Notes: generated from the letters alone by a model not told the origin. Positions 26,608-35,118 are shown, counted from the first letter of the stretch. The stretch is DNA of 64,000 nucleotides from Microbacterium cremeum (GCF_015277855.1 NZ_CP063812.1:868001-932000); one strand, 5' to 3'. Made by a program: numbers and translations.

Positions 26608-27594
26608 ATGGAGTCGACAGCGGGCGTTCGAGAGGATGTCCCGCCGCGCCGCCGCCGTTCGCACGGGGCGCGCCCGGCGGCGGTCGCGGCGCTCATCGCC
26701 ATCGCGGTCGCGCTCGTCGGATGCTCGGCTGGGGGCGCCGGCTCCGGCGGCAGCGTCGTTCAGCCCGGTGCCGGCGCGGGAGCCGAGGGCGTGGGTGCCG
26801 AGGATGCGGGCGCCGCCGCGGAGGACGACCGTTCCGTGATCATCGAGGGGTCGATGTCGATCGTCGCCGCGGACGTCGACGAGGCCGCCGCCGCAGCGCT
26901 CGACATCGTGCGCGATGCGGGCGGGCGCGTCGACGGCCGGGAGGAATGGAGCGACCAGAGCGACGAGGGCGCGCGGATGACCGCGACGATGGTCCTGCGC
27001 ATCCCGGCGGACTCGCTCGAGACCGCCCTCGATGCGCTGCGGGACCTCGGCACCGTCGAGTCGCTGCGCACGTCGACGGTCGATGTCACCACCGAGGTGC
27101 AGGATGTCGACGCACGGGTCGCCGCGCTGCAGTCGACCATCGCGCGGCTCGAGTCGTTCCAGGAGGGGGTCGCGTCCGTCGACGACCTCCTGTCGATCGA
27201 AGAGGAGATCTCGCAGCGCCAGACCGAACTCGAGACCTACCTCGCCCGGCAGGCCGATCTCGGCGAGCAGGTGGCGTTCTCGACCGTCACGCTCTCGATC
27301 CAGTCGCAGCCGTCCCCGTCGACCGCGCCCGACTCGTTCTGGGGCGGCCTGATCGTGGGATGGACGTCGTTCGTCACCTTCCTGGCCGGATTCGCCATCG
27401 TGCTGGGCGTGCTCCTGCCGTGGCTGCTCGCGCTGGGCCTGCTCGCCGCGGCGATCGTGGCGCTGGTGCGCTGGGTGCGGCGCCGCCGGCCGCCCGAGCC
27501 GCCTGCCGAGCCTCGGTCCGAGCCGCCACTGCCGTGGATTCAGGACGATGAGCGGCGTCCGGTGCGCACGGGCGGCACGCCGCCGACCGCGTGA
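26608..27594 (+). CDS. DUF4349-type membrane lipoprotein
   Basis: A 328-residue predicted lipoprotein. A signal helix ends in lipobox ALVGC near residue 37 and is followed by a Gly/Ala-rich linker. The DUF4349 domain starts at SVIIEGSMSIVAADVDE and contains a coiled coil (VAALQSTIARLESF, then EEEISQRQTELETYLARQ). A long C-terminal transmembrane helix and a basic, proline-rich cytoplasmic tail come last. The function of the family is unknown. The protein would face outwards and be anchored at both ends. ATG 26608 is preferred over GTG 26602 because TAGCGT is exactly six bases before it. Confidence 0.82.
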   Translation: MESTAGVREDVPPRRRRSHGARPAAVAALIAIAVALVGCSAGGAGSGGSVVQPGAGAGAEGVGAEDAGAAAEDDRSVIIEGSMSIVAADVDEAAAAALDIVRDAGGRVDGREEWSDQSDEGARMTATMVLRIPADSLETALDALRDLGTVESLRTSTVDVTTEVQDVDARVAALQSTIARLESFQEGVASVDDLLSIEEEISQRQTELETYLARQADLGEQVAFSTVTLSIQSQPSPSTAPDSFWGGLIVGWTSFVTFLAGFAIVLGVLLPWLLALGLLAAAIVALVRWVRRRRPPEPPAEPRSEPPLPWIQDDERRPVRTGGTPPTA

Positions 27595-27624
27595 TCCGGC
27601 CGGTGCCGGCGGGCGTGCGCCGAT

Positions 27625-27653
27625 TTGGCCGATCCTGCGGCATCACGTACCCT
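27625..27653 (+). promoter_or_regulatory. Promoter of rplJ-rplL
   Basis: TTGGCC (27625-27630) and TACCCT (27648-27653) are separated by 17 bases, giving a leader of about 225 bases before rplJ. Confidence 0.55.
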
Positions 27654-27659
27654 TGACGG

Positions 27660-27885
27660 AGCCGAAGACCGCCGGTCATCGATGTGCGTGAAAGCGTACT
27701 GAGATCGAAGCACTGCAGACGCAGAGGCCCGCGCAGGTGTCACGAACGAATCTCCTGGGTTCAGGAATCCCGCTCCGTGCGCTTGCGCCGGAGCGTTTTT
27801 GTTTGCCTGCGCCGACTCTGATGACCGGCAGCCTGCGGCCGGCGCCCCGCCATCGCGGAGCGTCTCGTACACACAAGGAGTGGCC
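27660..27885 (+). promoter_or_regulatory. rplJ leader with an attenuator hairpin (L10 leader-like)
   Basis: The long untranslated leader contains CGCTCCG (27771-27777) and CGGAGCG (27789-27795), immediately followed by TTTTTGTTTG (27796-27805). This is the only hairpin plus T-tract in the window, and it sits before, not after, a gene. Autogenous control by the L10-L12 complex through such leaders is known in other bacteria, so termination/antitermination control is inferred. Confidence 0.65.
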
Positions 27886-28401
27886 ATGGCGCAGAAGGAA
27901 GCATCGGTCGCCGAGCTCACGAAGCACTTCGAGGACTCGACCGCCGTTCTGCTGACCGAGTACCGCGGTCTGACGGTTGCAGAGCTCAAGGAGCTCCGCA
28001 ACACCATCCGTCAGGACGCGGAATACGCCGTGGTGAAGAACACGCTCACCAAGATCGCCGCGAACAACGCGGGGATCTCGTCGCTGGACGACGACCTCAA
28101 GGGTCCGTCGGCCATCGCGTTCGTGCACGGCGACCCGGTCGCCGTCGCGAAGGGCCTGCGTGCCTTCGCCAAGGCACACCCTCTTCTCGTGATCAAGGGC
28201 GGTTTCTTCGACGGGAACCCCCTGAGCGCTGACGAGGTCAACAAGCTCGCCGACCTCGAGAGCCGTGAAGTCCTGCTGGCGAAGCTCGCCGGTGCGATGA
28301 AGGCCTCGATGACCAAGGCGGCATACGTCTTCAGTGCGCTTCCGTCGAAGGCCGTCCGCACGGTCGACGCGTTGCGCGAGAAGCAGGAGTCCGCGGCCTG
28401 A
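27886..28401 (+). CDS. rplJ: 50S ribosomal protein L10
   Basis: A 171-residue L10. The N-terminal rRNA-binding domain includes [21 protein letters not shown]. The domain [19 protein letters not shown] follows, and a C-terminal helix anchors L7/L12 dimers. AAGGAG lies five bases before ATG 27886. It is co-transcribed with rplL behind an attenuator-like leader. rplKA is 22 kb upstream and rpoBC does not follow. Confidence 0.98.
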   Translation: MAQKEASVAELTKHFEDSTAVLLTEYRGLTVAELKELRNTIRQDAEYAVVKNTLTKIAANNAGISSLDDDLKGPSAIAFVHGDPVAVAKGLRAFAKAHPLLVIKGGFFDGNPLSADEVNKLADLESREVLLAKLAGAMKASMTKAAYVFSALPSKAVRTVDALREKQESAA

Positions 28402-28445
28402 CATCGGGCCTCGGCGTAGCGAAACCACAATCAAGGAGAAACATC

Positions 28446-28835
28446 ATGGCAAAGCTCAGCACTGAGGAGCTGCTCGACCAGTTCAAGGAGCTCACGCTCA
28501 TCGAGCTCAGCGAGTTCGTCAAGGCGTTCGAGGAGACCTTCGACGTCACCGCTGCCGCCCCCGTGGCCGTGGCCGCTGCCGGCGCTCCCGCCGGTGGTGC
28601 CCCCGCCGAGGAGGCCGAGGAGAAGGACGCGTTCGACGTCATCCTCGAGGCCGCCGGCGACAAGAAGATCCAGGTCATCAAGGTCGTCCGCGAGCTCACC
28701 TCGCTCGGCCTCGGTGAGGCGAAGGCCGTCGTCGACGGTGCTCCCAAGGCCGTCCTCGAGGGCGCCAACAAGGAGACCGCCGACAAGGCGAAGGCCGCTC
28801 TCGAAGAGGCCGGCGCGACGGTTACCCTCAAGTAA
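28446..28835 (+). CDS. rplL: 50S ribosomal protein L7/L12
   Basis: A 129-residue L7/L12. It has the N-terminal dimerisation domain ([21 protein letters not shown]), an Ala/Gly/Pro-rich hinge at about residues 38-58, and the C-terminal domain with [20 protein letters not shown], which binds translation factors. AAGGAG precedes ATG 28446. A strong terminator follows, and its hairpin is shared with the 3' end of the convergent LacI gene. Confidence 0.98.
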   Translation: MAKLSTEELLDQFKELTLIELSEFVKAFEETFDVTAAAPVAVAAAGAPAGGAPAEEAEEKDAFDVILEAAGDKKIQVIKVVRELTSLGLGEAKAVVDGAPKAVLEGANKETADKAKAALEEAGATVTLK

Positions 28836-28847
28836 TCTCGCTCTTCT

Positions 28848-29924
28848 TCACGAAGGCCCCGGATGCTGCGCATCCGGGGCCTTCGTCTTGTTCGCGGTGC
28901 GGACGATCGCCGAGGCGTCGTCATCGACGGCGGCGGTCGAGCTGCGCACCACCAGCGGCGACGACTCGTAGATGCGGTGCGTCGTCGCCTCGGGGTCGCG
29001 CAGCTGCCACATCAGCAGCCGCACGGCCGCGCGTCCCTGCTGGTGCGGCCGCTGCTGCAGCGTGGTCAGCGAGAACATCTCGGCGTACGCGTGATCGTCG
29101 ATGCCGATCACGCTCAGCCGCTCGGGCACCCGGATGCCCAGCCGGCGGGCGGCGATGATCGCTCCGACGGCGACCTCGTCGCACACGCCGACGATGCCGG
29201 TCGGACGCGTGCGCCGGTCGCCCAGCAGCTCGGCCGCCGCGCCGTAGCCGCCCGGCATCGTCACCTCGGACTGCACATGGCGCGCGGATGCATCGAGCCC
29301 GGCATCCCGCATCGCCGCCCGGTATCCCTCGAGGCGTCGCCCGTCTCCGAAGCTCGTGCGGCGGCCGTCGGGGTCGCCGCCGAGGAACACGATGTCGCGG
29401 TGGCCGAGGCCCACCAGATGCTCGGTCGCGATGCGTGCGGCCGCCTCGTCGTCGATCGACACCGCGTCGGTGCCCGCGTCGTACCCGCCCACGCTCACGA
29501 CCGGCTTCCCGAACGCGATGAGGCGCTCGAGTTCTCGGGCGCTGGGCTCGATTCCGACCGCGATGAGGCCGTCGAACCGCTTGCGCGCGAGGAAGTGCTC
29601 GAACATCTCGCGGCGCGCGGCCGATTCCGGGGGCGCACCGTAGAGCACGAGGTCGTAGCGGTGCTCGAGCAGGGCGTCCTGGACTCCTTCGAGCACTTGC
29701 GCGAAGAACCAGCGGTCCAGCGACGGCATCACGACGCCGATCGTCTGGGTGCGGCCGGTCACCAGGCTCACCGCGCTCGTCGTCGGGACGTAGCCGAGGG
29801 CGGCCGCGGCATCCTTCACGCGCGCCCGCGTGGCCTCCGAGACGTATCCCGCGCCGGTCAGCGCCCGCGACGCCGTCGACTTCGAGACGCCTGCCGCGCG
29901 CGCCACGTCGGCGATGCCCGCCAT
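28848..29924 (-). CDS. LacI-family transcriptional regulator
   Basis: A 358-residue LacI repressor. The N-terminal HTH is ADVARAAGVSKSTASRALTGAGYVS with a hinge helix. A periplasmic-binding-like sensor domain follows, ending in GIDDHAYAEMFSLTTLQQRPH. ATG 29924 is chosen because GAGGA precedes it and the HTH begins at once; longer in-frame starts add only unrelated sequence. It is divergent from an alpha-glucoside-type ABC operon and probably controls both through palindromes at 29968 and 30090. Its last dozen residues are encoded by the terminator hairpin of rplL. Confidence 0.92.
   Translation of the reverse strand: MAGIADVARAAGVSKSTASRALTGAGYVSEATRARVKDAAAALGYVPTTSAVSLVTGRTQTIGVVMPSLDRWFFAQVLEGVQDALLEHRYDLVLYGAPPESAARREMFEHFLARKRFDGLIAVGIEPSARELERLIAFGKPVVSVGGYDAGTDAVSIDDEAAARIATEHLVGLGHRDIVFLGGDPDGRRTSFGDGRRLEGYRAAMRDAGLDASARHVQSEVTMPGGYGAAAELLGDRRTRPTGIVGVCDEVAVGAIIAARRLGIRVPERLSVIGIDDHAYAEMFSLTTLQQRPHQQGRAAVRLLMWQLRDPEATTHRIYESSPLVVRSSTAAVDDDASAIVRTANKTKAPDAQHPGPS
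28851..28892 (+). terminator. rplL terminator, embedded in the LacI gene 3' end
   Basis: CGAAGGCCCCGGATGC and GCATCCGGGGCCTTCG form a 16-base perfect stem with a TGC loop, followed by TCTTGTT. The LacI gene reads through it on the other strand, with its stop at 28848. Confidence 0.9.
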
Positions 29925-29940
29925 CGGGTCCTCCTCGTGA

Positions 29941-29979
29941 CCGCGGACGACGCAGTCCGCGGATTCTGGAACCGGTTCC
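29941..29979. promoter_or_regulatory. LacI gene control region: leader palindrome, -10 and operator
   Basis: GGAACCGGTTCC (29968-29979) is a perfect LacI-type palindrome, abutting CAGAAT on the minus strand (29968-29963), a possible -10. Between these and the start codon, CCGCGGAC and GTCCGCGG (29941-29962) form a hairpin in the leader. Confidence 0.65.
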
Positions 29980-30054
29980 GGCCACCATTGTGCCCCGGGG
30001 CTCGGCGGGGCGCCACCCGCAGTCCGCTGTTTATCGAGTTGTGACCCAGAGCGA

Positions 30055-30083
30055 TTGTGCCGCTCCCCGGCATCCCCTAGCGT
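30055..30083 (+). promoter_or_regulatory. Promoter of the alpha-glucoside ABC operon
   Basis: TTGTGC (30055-30060) and TAGCGT (30078-30083) are 17 bases apart. Confidence 0.5.
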
Positions 30084-30088
30084 AATCA

Positions 30089-30102
30089 TGGAATCGGTTC
30101 CC
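30089..30102. promoter_or_regulatory. Second LacI operator
   Basis: TGGAATCGGTTCCC matches the site at 29967 in all but one position of the GGAANCGGTTCC core. It sits at the predicted transcription start of the ABC operon, where bound repressor would block initiation. Confidence 0.65.
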
Positions 30103-30153
30103 TAAACGGGCGGAGACCGATCGCGGGCTCCGCGAACTCGATGAGGAGGACGA

Positions 30154-31509
30154 ATGAGAGTGCACAGACGCGGTCGGCTGATCGCGGCGGCGGCCGGCGT
30201 GGGTGTAGCAGCCCTCGCACTGGCCGGCTGCACCGGAGACATGGAGGAGGGCGGCGAAGACGTCGACTGCTCCGAGTACGAGGAATACGGCACGTTCGAG
30301 GACGCGACCGTCACGATCGGCGGCACCATCCTCGACCTCGAGGCCGACAGACTGGTGGAGTCGTGGAGCGACTTCGCGACCTGCACCGGCATCACCATCG
30401 ACTATCAGGGCTCGAGCGAGTTCGAGGCTCAGATCGCCGTCCTCGCCGAAGGCGGCAACGCGCCCGACATCGGCATCGTGCCGCAGCCCGGCCTGCTGGC
30501 ACGTCTCGCCCAGGGCGGCTGGCTGATCCCGGCGTCGGAGGGCGTCGAGGCCAACGTCGACGAGTTCTGGTCCGAGGACTGGAAGGCTTACGGCACGTAC
30601 GACGGCACGTTCTACGCGGCGCCGCTGATGGCGAGCATCAAGGGCTACATCTGGTACTCGCCGACCGAGTTCGAGGAGAACGGCTGGGAGATCCCCGCGA
30701 CGCTCGACGACCTGACAGCCCTGTCGCAGGACATCGCCGACGCCGGAGACCACAAGCCGTGGTGCGTGGGCCTGGAGTCCGGTGAGGCGACCGGCTGGCC
30801 GGGCACCGACTGGATCGAGGACTACGTCCTGCGCCTTCACGGGCCCGACGTCTACGACCAGTGGGTGACGCACGAGATCCCGTTCAACGACCCGCAGATC
30901 GTCGAGGCCTTCGACGCGGTCGGCGAGTACCTGAAGAACGACGACATGGTCAACGGCGGCATCGGCGACGTCTCGACGCAGATCAGCGAGGCCTTCCAGA
31001 CGGCGGGCCTGCCGATCCTCGACGGCGAGTGCTCGCTGCACCACCAGGCGTCGTTCTACGAGACGTTCTGGAACCCCGAGGGCGGAGACGAGGTGACGGT
31101 GGCGTCGAACGGCGACATCTTCGGCTTCCTGCTTCCTCCTGCTGACGCGGGCGACCCGCTGTCGGTCACCGGCGGTGGCGAGTTTCCGGTCGCGTTCCGC
31201 GATGCCGAAGAGGTCGAGGCGGTGCGTACGTTCCTGTCGAGCGACACGTGGGCGAACAACCGCGTCAGCCTCGGCGGCGTGATCAGCGCCAACACCGGCG
31301 TGGACCCCGAGAACGCTTCGAGTGAGCTGCTCGTGCAGTCCATCGAGATCCTGCAGGATCCCGAGACCACGTTCCGCTTCGACGGGTCGGACCTCATGCC
31401 GGGCGCCGTGGGTGCGGCCTCGTTCTGGACGGGCATCGTCGAGTGGGTGGGCGGTGCGAGCACCCAGTCGGTGGTCGACGAGATCGAGGCGAGCTGGCCC
31501 GCCAGCTGA
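30154..31509 (+). CDS. Alpha-glucoside-type ABC transporter substrate-binding lipoprotein
   Basis: A 451-residue family 1 solute-binding lipoprotein. The lipobox is ALAGC near residue 26. An acidic linker leads to the mature fold (VTIGGTILDLEADRLVESW, then FEAQIAVLAEGGNAPDIGIV). Length and the two matching permeases fit the AglE-type alpha-glucoside binders, though the exact sugar is an inference. GAGGAGGA precedes ATG 30154. A LacI-type operator covers the promoter, and an 18-base-pair hairpin follows the gene. Confidence 0.87.
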   Translation: MRVHRRGRLIAAAAGVGVAALALAGCTGDMEEGGEDVDCSEYEEYGTFEDATVTIGGTILDLEADRLVESWSDFATCTGITIDYQGSSEFEAQIAVLAEGGNAPDIGIVPQPGLLARLAQGGWLIPASEGVEANVDEFWSEDWKAYGTYDGTFYAAPLMASIKGYIWYSPTEFEENGWEIPATLDDLTALSQDIADAGDHKPWCVGLESGEATGWPGTDWIEDYVLRLHGPDVYDQWVTHEIPFNDPQIVEAFDAVGEYLKNDDMVNGGIGDVSTQISEAFQTAGLPILDGECSLHHQASFYETFWNPEGGDEVTVASNGDIFGFLLPPADAGDPLSVTGGGEFPVAFRDAEEVEAVRTFLSSDTWANNRVSLGGVISANTGVDPENASSELLVQSIEILQDPETTFRFDGSDLMPGAVGAASFWTGIVEWVGGASTQSVVDEIEASWPAS

Positions 31510-31518
31510 CTCGCCGGT

Positions 31519-31557
31519 GAGGTGTCCGGGGCGGGGCTTCCCCGCCCCGGACACCTC
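31519..31557 (+). terminator. Perfect 18-bp hairpin between binding protein and permeases
   Basis: GAGGTGTCCGGGGCGGGG and CCCCGCCCCGGACACCTC pair perfectly around a CTT loop. It lies ten bases after the stop codon of the binding-protein gene. It would limit read-through or protect the upstream mRNA, giving excess binding protein. Confidence 0.8.
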
Positions 31558-31624
31558 CCACCCACCGCGCGGCCCCGCGGGCCGTCGCATGCTCCCTTCG
31601 AAGACGAAGCAAGAGAGGCGACCG

Positions 31625-32593
31625 ATGACAACCGGTGATCTGATCGGAAAGATCCTCCAGGTGGTGATAGGCCTGGTGGTCTTCGCGGCGATCGTGGGAC
31701 TGCTGATCTTCTTGATGGGCCGACGCGTCGGCAAGAAGAGGAGCTGGTGGCAGCTGCTGTGGTTCTTGCTGCCGGCGGTGCTCCTACTGGCCGTCGGCCT
31801 GGTGTGGCCGGCTATCCGCACCACGGGCCTGGCCTTCCAGGACAACGCCGGCAACTTCAGCTGGGACAACTTCGTATGGATGTTCACCCAGCCCTCGGCG
31901 ATTCGTACGCTCGTCAACACCGTGGTGTGGGTGCTGCTCGTGCCGACGTTCTCGACGGCGCTGGGCCTGGCGTACGCGGTCTGGATCGACAAGTCCCGAG
32001 GCGAGAAGTACTACAAGGCGCTCGTGTTCATGCCGATGGCCATCTCGTTCGTGGGCGCCGGCATCATCTGGCGCTTCGTCTACGAGTACCGTTCCGCAGG
32101 CCGCGACCAGATCGGCCTCCTCAATGCGTTCGTCGTCGCGTTCGGCGGCGAGCCGGTGCAGTGGATGCAGACCGACCCGATCAACACGGTCCTGCTGATC
32201 GTGGTGATGATCTGGATCCAGACCGGCTTCGCCATGGTGGTGCTGAGCGCCGCGATCAAGGGCATCCCGACCGAGCAGATCGAAGCGGCGATGCTCGACG
32301 GCACCAACCCGTGGCAGCGCTTCTCCAACGTCACCGTCCCGGGGATCCGCGGAGCGCTCGTCGTCGTGCTCACCACGATCTCGATCGCGACCCTGAAGGT
32401 CTTCGACATCGTCCGCACCATGACCGGCGGAAACTTCAACACCTCCGTCGTGGCGAACGAGATGTACGTCCAGGCGTTCCGCGCCAGTGAGGTCGGTCGC
32501 GGATCGGCGCTCGCGGTGATCCTGTTCCTCCTCGTCATCCCGATCGTCATCTACAACGTCAATATCCTCCGCAAGCAGAGGGAGATCCGATGA
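31625..32593 (+). CDS. Sugar ABC transporter permease 1 (AglF/MalF type)
   Basis: A 322-residue permease with seven or eight predicted helices and the EAA loop EQIEAAMLDGTNPWQRFSNVTVPGI. A hydrophobic N-terminal extension (about residues 1-60) precedes the six-helix core, as in alpha-glucoside systems. GAGAGG lies before ATG 31625. The gene overlaps the next by four bases (ATGA). Confidence 0.92.
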   Translation: MTTGDLIGKILQVVIGLVVFAAIVGLLIFLMGRRVGKKRSWWQLLWFLLPAVLLLAVGLVWPAIRTTGLAFQDNAGNFSWDNFVWMFTQPSAIRTLVNTVVWVLLVPTFSTALGLAYAVWIDKSRGEKYYKALVFMPMAISFVGAGIIWRFVYEYRSAGRDQIGLLNAFVVAFGGEPVQWMQTDPINTVLLIVVMIWIQTGFAMVVLSAAIKGIPTEQIEAAMLDGTNPWQRFSNVTVPGIRGALVVVLTTISIATLKVFDIVRTMTGGNFNTSVVANEMYVQAFRASEVGRGSALAVILFLLVIPIVIYNVNILRKQREIR

Positions 32594-33573
32594 GCAGCGT
32601 CGCCCCCGTCGACCTTCCGATCGAAGGCGGTCCGGACGCCTATCGCGAGGCCGCCGAAGACACCAGGCCGGCCGCGCGCGCGAAACGCCGCCTCACTTCC
32701 CCGGTCGCGACGATCGCCGCCCTCGTCATCGCGGTGCTGTGGACGATCCCGACGTTCGGGCTGTTCATCTCGTCGTTCCGTCCAGCCGAGCTGATCCAGA
32801 CGACCGGCTGGTGGACCGTCTTCCAGAACCCCGGGTTCACACTCGACAACTACCGCGACGTCCTGTTCTCGCCGTCGCAGTCGTCGCCGCAGCTCGGGGC
32901 GTACTTCGTCAACTCGCTCGCGATCGCCATCCCGGCGACGATCTTCCCGATCGTCTTCGCGTCGATGGCGGCCTACGCGTTCGCATGGATGAAGTTCCGG
33001 CTCTCGAACTGGCTGTTCATCTTCATCTTCGCGCTGCAGATCGTGCCCATCCAGATGGCGTTGGTCCCGCTGCTGCAGACGTTCGCGATCTGGCTGCGAC
33101 CCGGCCAGGAGTGGCTGCATGATGTGATACCCGTCATCCCGGTGCAGAACTACCTGCCGCTGTGGATCGCGCACACGATCTTCGCGCTGCCGCTGACGAT
33201 CTTCCTGCTGCACAACTTCATCTCGGAGATCCCGGGCGAGGTGATCGAGGCCGCGCGTGTGGACGGCGCCAGCCACAGCCAGATCTTCCTCCGGGTGATC
33301 GTCCCGCTGGCGACGCCGGCGATCGCGTCGGTGGCGATCTTCCAGTTCCTGTGGGTGTGGAACGACCTGCTCGTCGCGCTGATCTTCTCGGGCGGGACGC
33401 AGGATGTCGCACCACTCACGCAGCGCCTCGCCGAGATGGTCGGCTCGAGAGGCCAGGATTGGCAGCGACTGACCGCCGGAGCCTTCGTCTCGCTGGTGGT
33501 GCCGCTGATCGTGTTCTTCGGCCTGCAGCGCTACTTCGTGAGAGGACTGCTCGCCGGCAGCACGAAGGGTTAG
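32590..33573 (+). CDS. Sugar ABC transporter permease 2 (AglG/MalG type)
   Basis: A 327-residue MalG-type permease. It has a 40-residue hydrophilic N-terminus, six helices and the EAA motif EVIEAARVDGASHSQIFLRVIVPLA. It pairs with the upstream permease to form a heterodimeric channel. No ABC ATPase gene is adjacent, so a shared multitasking ATPase of the MsiK/MalK type encoded elsewhere is expected. No glycosidase is present in the window either. Confidence 0.93.
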   Translation: MSSVAPVDLPIEGGPDAYREAAEDTRPAARAKRRLTSPVATIAALVIAVLWTIPTFGLFISSFRPAELIQTTGWWTVFQNPGFTLDNYRDVLFSPSQSSPQLGAYFVNSLAIAIPATIFPIVFASMAAYAFAWMKFRLSNWLFIFIFALQIVPIQMALVPLLQTFAIWLRPGQEWLHDVIPVIPVQNYLPLWIAHTIFALPLTIFLLHNFISEIPGEVIEAARVDGASHSQIFLRVIVPLATPAIASVAIFQFLWVWNDLLVALIFSGGTQDVAPLTQRLAEMVGSRGQDWQRLTAGAFVSLVVPLIVFFGLQRYFVRGLLAGSTKG

Positions 33574-33607
33574 CGCGACAGCGTGGGGCGGCCGGTCTGC
33601 CGAGGGC

Positions 33608-34279
33608 TCAGCCCGTGCAGCCCAGCCGGCTCTGCATCGACCGCATCGCGTCGATCTCGGCCGTCTGCCCCGCCTCGATGCTGCCCGCCACCTGGAGGGC
33701 GCGCGGGTCGGTGCCGAGTTCGAGCAGCGCGTCGGCCATCGGGATCGCGCCCTCGTGGTGGCGGATCATGAGCTCGAGGAAGAGGCAGTCGGCGGCCTGA
33801 CCGGTGGCCTCTTCGAGTGCGGCGAGCTCGGCATCCGTCGCCATGCCCATCGCCTCGCGGGCCTCGTCGTCGGTCATCGGCTCGCCGTCGCCGCCGTGGG
33901 CGTGGCTCTCGCCGGAGGCGTCCATCCACTGCATCATGGGCCCGCCGCTCTGCGACAGCCCCCACTGCACGAGCCAGTCGTACATCTCGCCGCGCTGGCC
34001 GGCCTGACCGGTCGCGATGTCGTAGGCGAGCACGCGCAGCTCGTCGTCGTCGGTCTCGCGGTAGATCTCCATGGCCATCTGGATGGCCTGCGCGTGATGC
34101 ACCTGCATGTCGCGCGCGAACCCCGCCTCGGGGGAGTCGGTGCCGGGCGTGCCGGGCCCTTGCGCGCCGAAGGTCGAGAACCGCCCCACGGCGAAGGCGA
34201 GCGCCGCGATCGCGAGGAGCACGAGGGCGATCGCCCACCAGCGCAGCGGTCGCCGGCCGACGGTCGCGTCGTCGCTCAT
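33608..34279 (-). CDS. DUF305-family membrane-anchored protein
   Basis: A 223-residue protein with one N-terminal transmembrane helix (WWAIALVLLAIAALAFAVG) and an exported DUF305 (ferritin-like four-helix) domain. Both conserved His pairs are present: MQVHHAQAIQMAM and LMIRHHEGAIPMA. Such domains are thought to bind metal at the cell surface, but function is not established. ATG 34279 lies five bases after the stop of a DUF3105 gene, forming a two-gene operon that recurs in actinobacteria. Confidence 0.88.
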   Translation of the reverse strand: MSDDATVGRRPLRWWAIALVLLAIAALAFAVGRFSTFGAQGPGTPGTDSPEAGFARDMQVHHAQAIQMAMEIYRETDDDELRVLAYDIATGQAGQRGEMYDWLVQWGLSQSGGPMMQWMDASGESHAHGGDGEPMTDDEAREAMGMATDAELAALEEATGQAADCLFLELMIRHHEGAIPMADALLELGTDPRALQVAGSIEAGQTAEIDAMRSMQSRLGCTG

Positions 34280-34283
34280 GGGG

Positions 34284-34991
34284 TCACTGCTTGCCGGGCG
34301 CGTCGAGGGCGCCGGTGCAGGCGGCGTTGGGCTCGGGCACGTTCTGGCTGCGCCAGTACTCCTCGAAGAACTCGCCGATCCGCTCGTCATCGGCCGAGTC
34401 GAGCTTCAGCTGGTGGTTCCAGTTCGACAGCACGATCGGCGAATCCAGGCCCTCGTAGGGCGAGAGGATGACGTAGCTGGACGGCAGCTGGCTCTTGAGG
34501 GTGTCGAGCTCCTCGCCGGTCACCTCGTCGGCGTCGTACGTGACCCACACGGCGCCGTGCTCGAGCGAGTGGACGGCGTTCTCGTTCGGGACGGGCTGGT
34601 CGTAGACGCCGCAGTTCAGCCACACCGGGTTGTGCGGACCGCCGGCAGGCGGGTTCTGCTCGTAGTCGACGGTGCCGTCGACGTGCTCGGTGGCGTTCTC
34701 GAACGTCTCGACGCCCTCGATCTCGGCGCCCTCGCTGCCCGGTTCGTACTGCTTCGGGGGAGCCGGCGCGAACACGATCGACGCGACGATGAGGCCCACG
34801 ATCACGACGACCGCCGCCGAGCCGACGATCCACCACACCAGCTTGCTGCGGCGGCGCTTGGCGAGCTGCTTCTGATACTCGGCGAGCTTCGCCTGGCGCT
34901 TCTGCTCGCGCTGCTGCTTGACGGTGAGGTTGATCTCGGCCTGCGTGGCAGGGTTGCCGCTCTTGCGCTGGTCGGCGGGGGTCGGTGTCAC
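34284..34991 (-). CDS. DUF3105-family membrane-anchored protein
   Basis: A 235-residue protein. A basic, Gln-rich cytoplasmic N-terminus (KQQREQKRQAKLAEYQKQLA) is followed by one transmembrane helix (about residues 37-60) and the exported DUF3105 domain, with HVDGTVDYEQNPPAGGPHNP and VHSLEHGAVWVTYD. The family function is unknown; the His residues suggest metal binding. GTG 34991 has TAGGAT exactly six bases upstream and so is probably leaderless. It is translated just before the DUF305 gene. Confidence 0.87.
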   Translation of the reverse strand: MTPTPADQRKSGNPATQAEINLTVKQQREQKRQAKLAEYQKQLAKRRRSKLVWWIVGSAAVVVIVGLIVASIVFAPAPPKQYEPGSEGAEIEGVETFENATEHVDGTVDYEQNPPAGGPHNPVWLNCGVYDQPVPNENAVHSLEHGAVWVTYDADEVTGEELDTLKSQLPSSYVILSPYEGLDSPIVLSNWNHQLKLDSADDERIGEFFEEYWRSQNVPEPNAACTGALDAPGKQ

Positions 34992-34997
34992 CCCCTC

Positions 34998-35003
34998 ATC
35001 CTA
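34998..35003 (-). promoter_or_regulatory. -10 element of a leaderless promoter (DUF3105-DUF305 operon)
   Basis: TAGGAT on the minus strand, six bases, then GTG 34991. Confidence 0.55.
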
Positions 35004-35118
35004 TGCGAGCGCATGCGGGCGTCCGCTGTGAGGCTGCCGACCGGTGCGGTATCATCGGACCTCGAATCGATTCGACCTCGTCGTCGCACTCACCGCATCT
35101 CGCCGAAACCAGGAACTG

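Noticed and set aside
5823-27659. Genomic island between rplA and rplJ
   Set aside because: No integrase, tRNA-bounded repeats or shift in composition were seen, so I only note the separation.
34107-35043. Plus-strand extension before the MFS transporter
   Set aside because: It overlaps the DUF3105/DUF305 operon and lies upstream of the likely -10 of the MFS gene.
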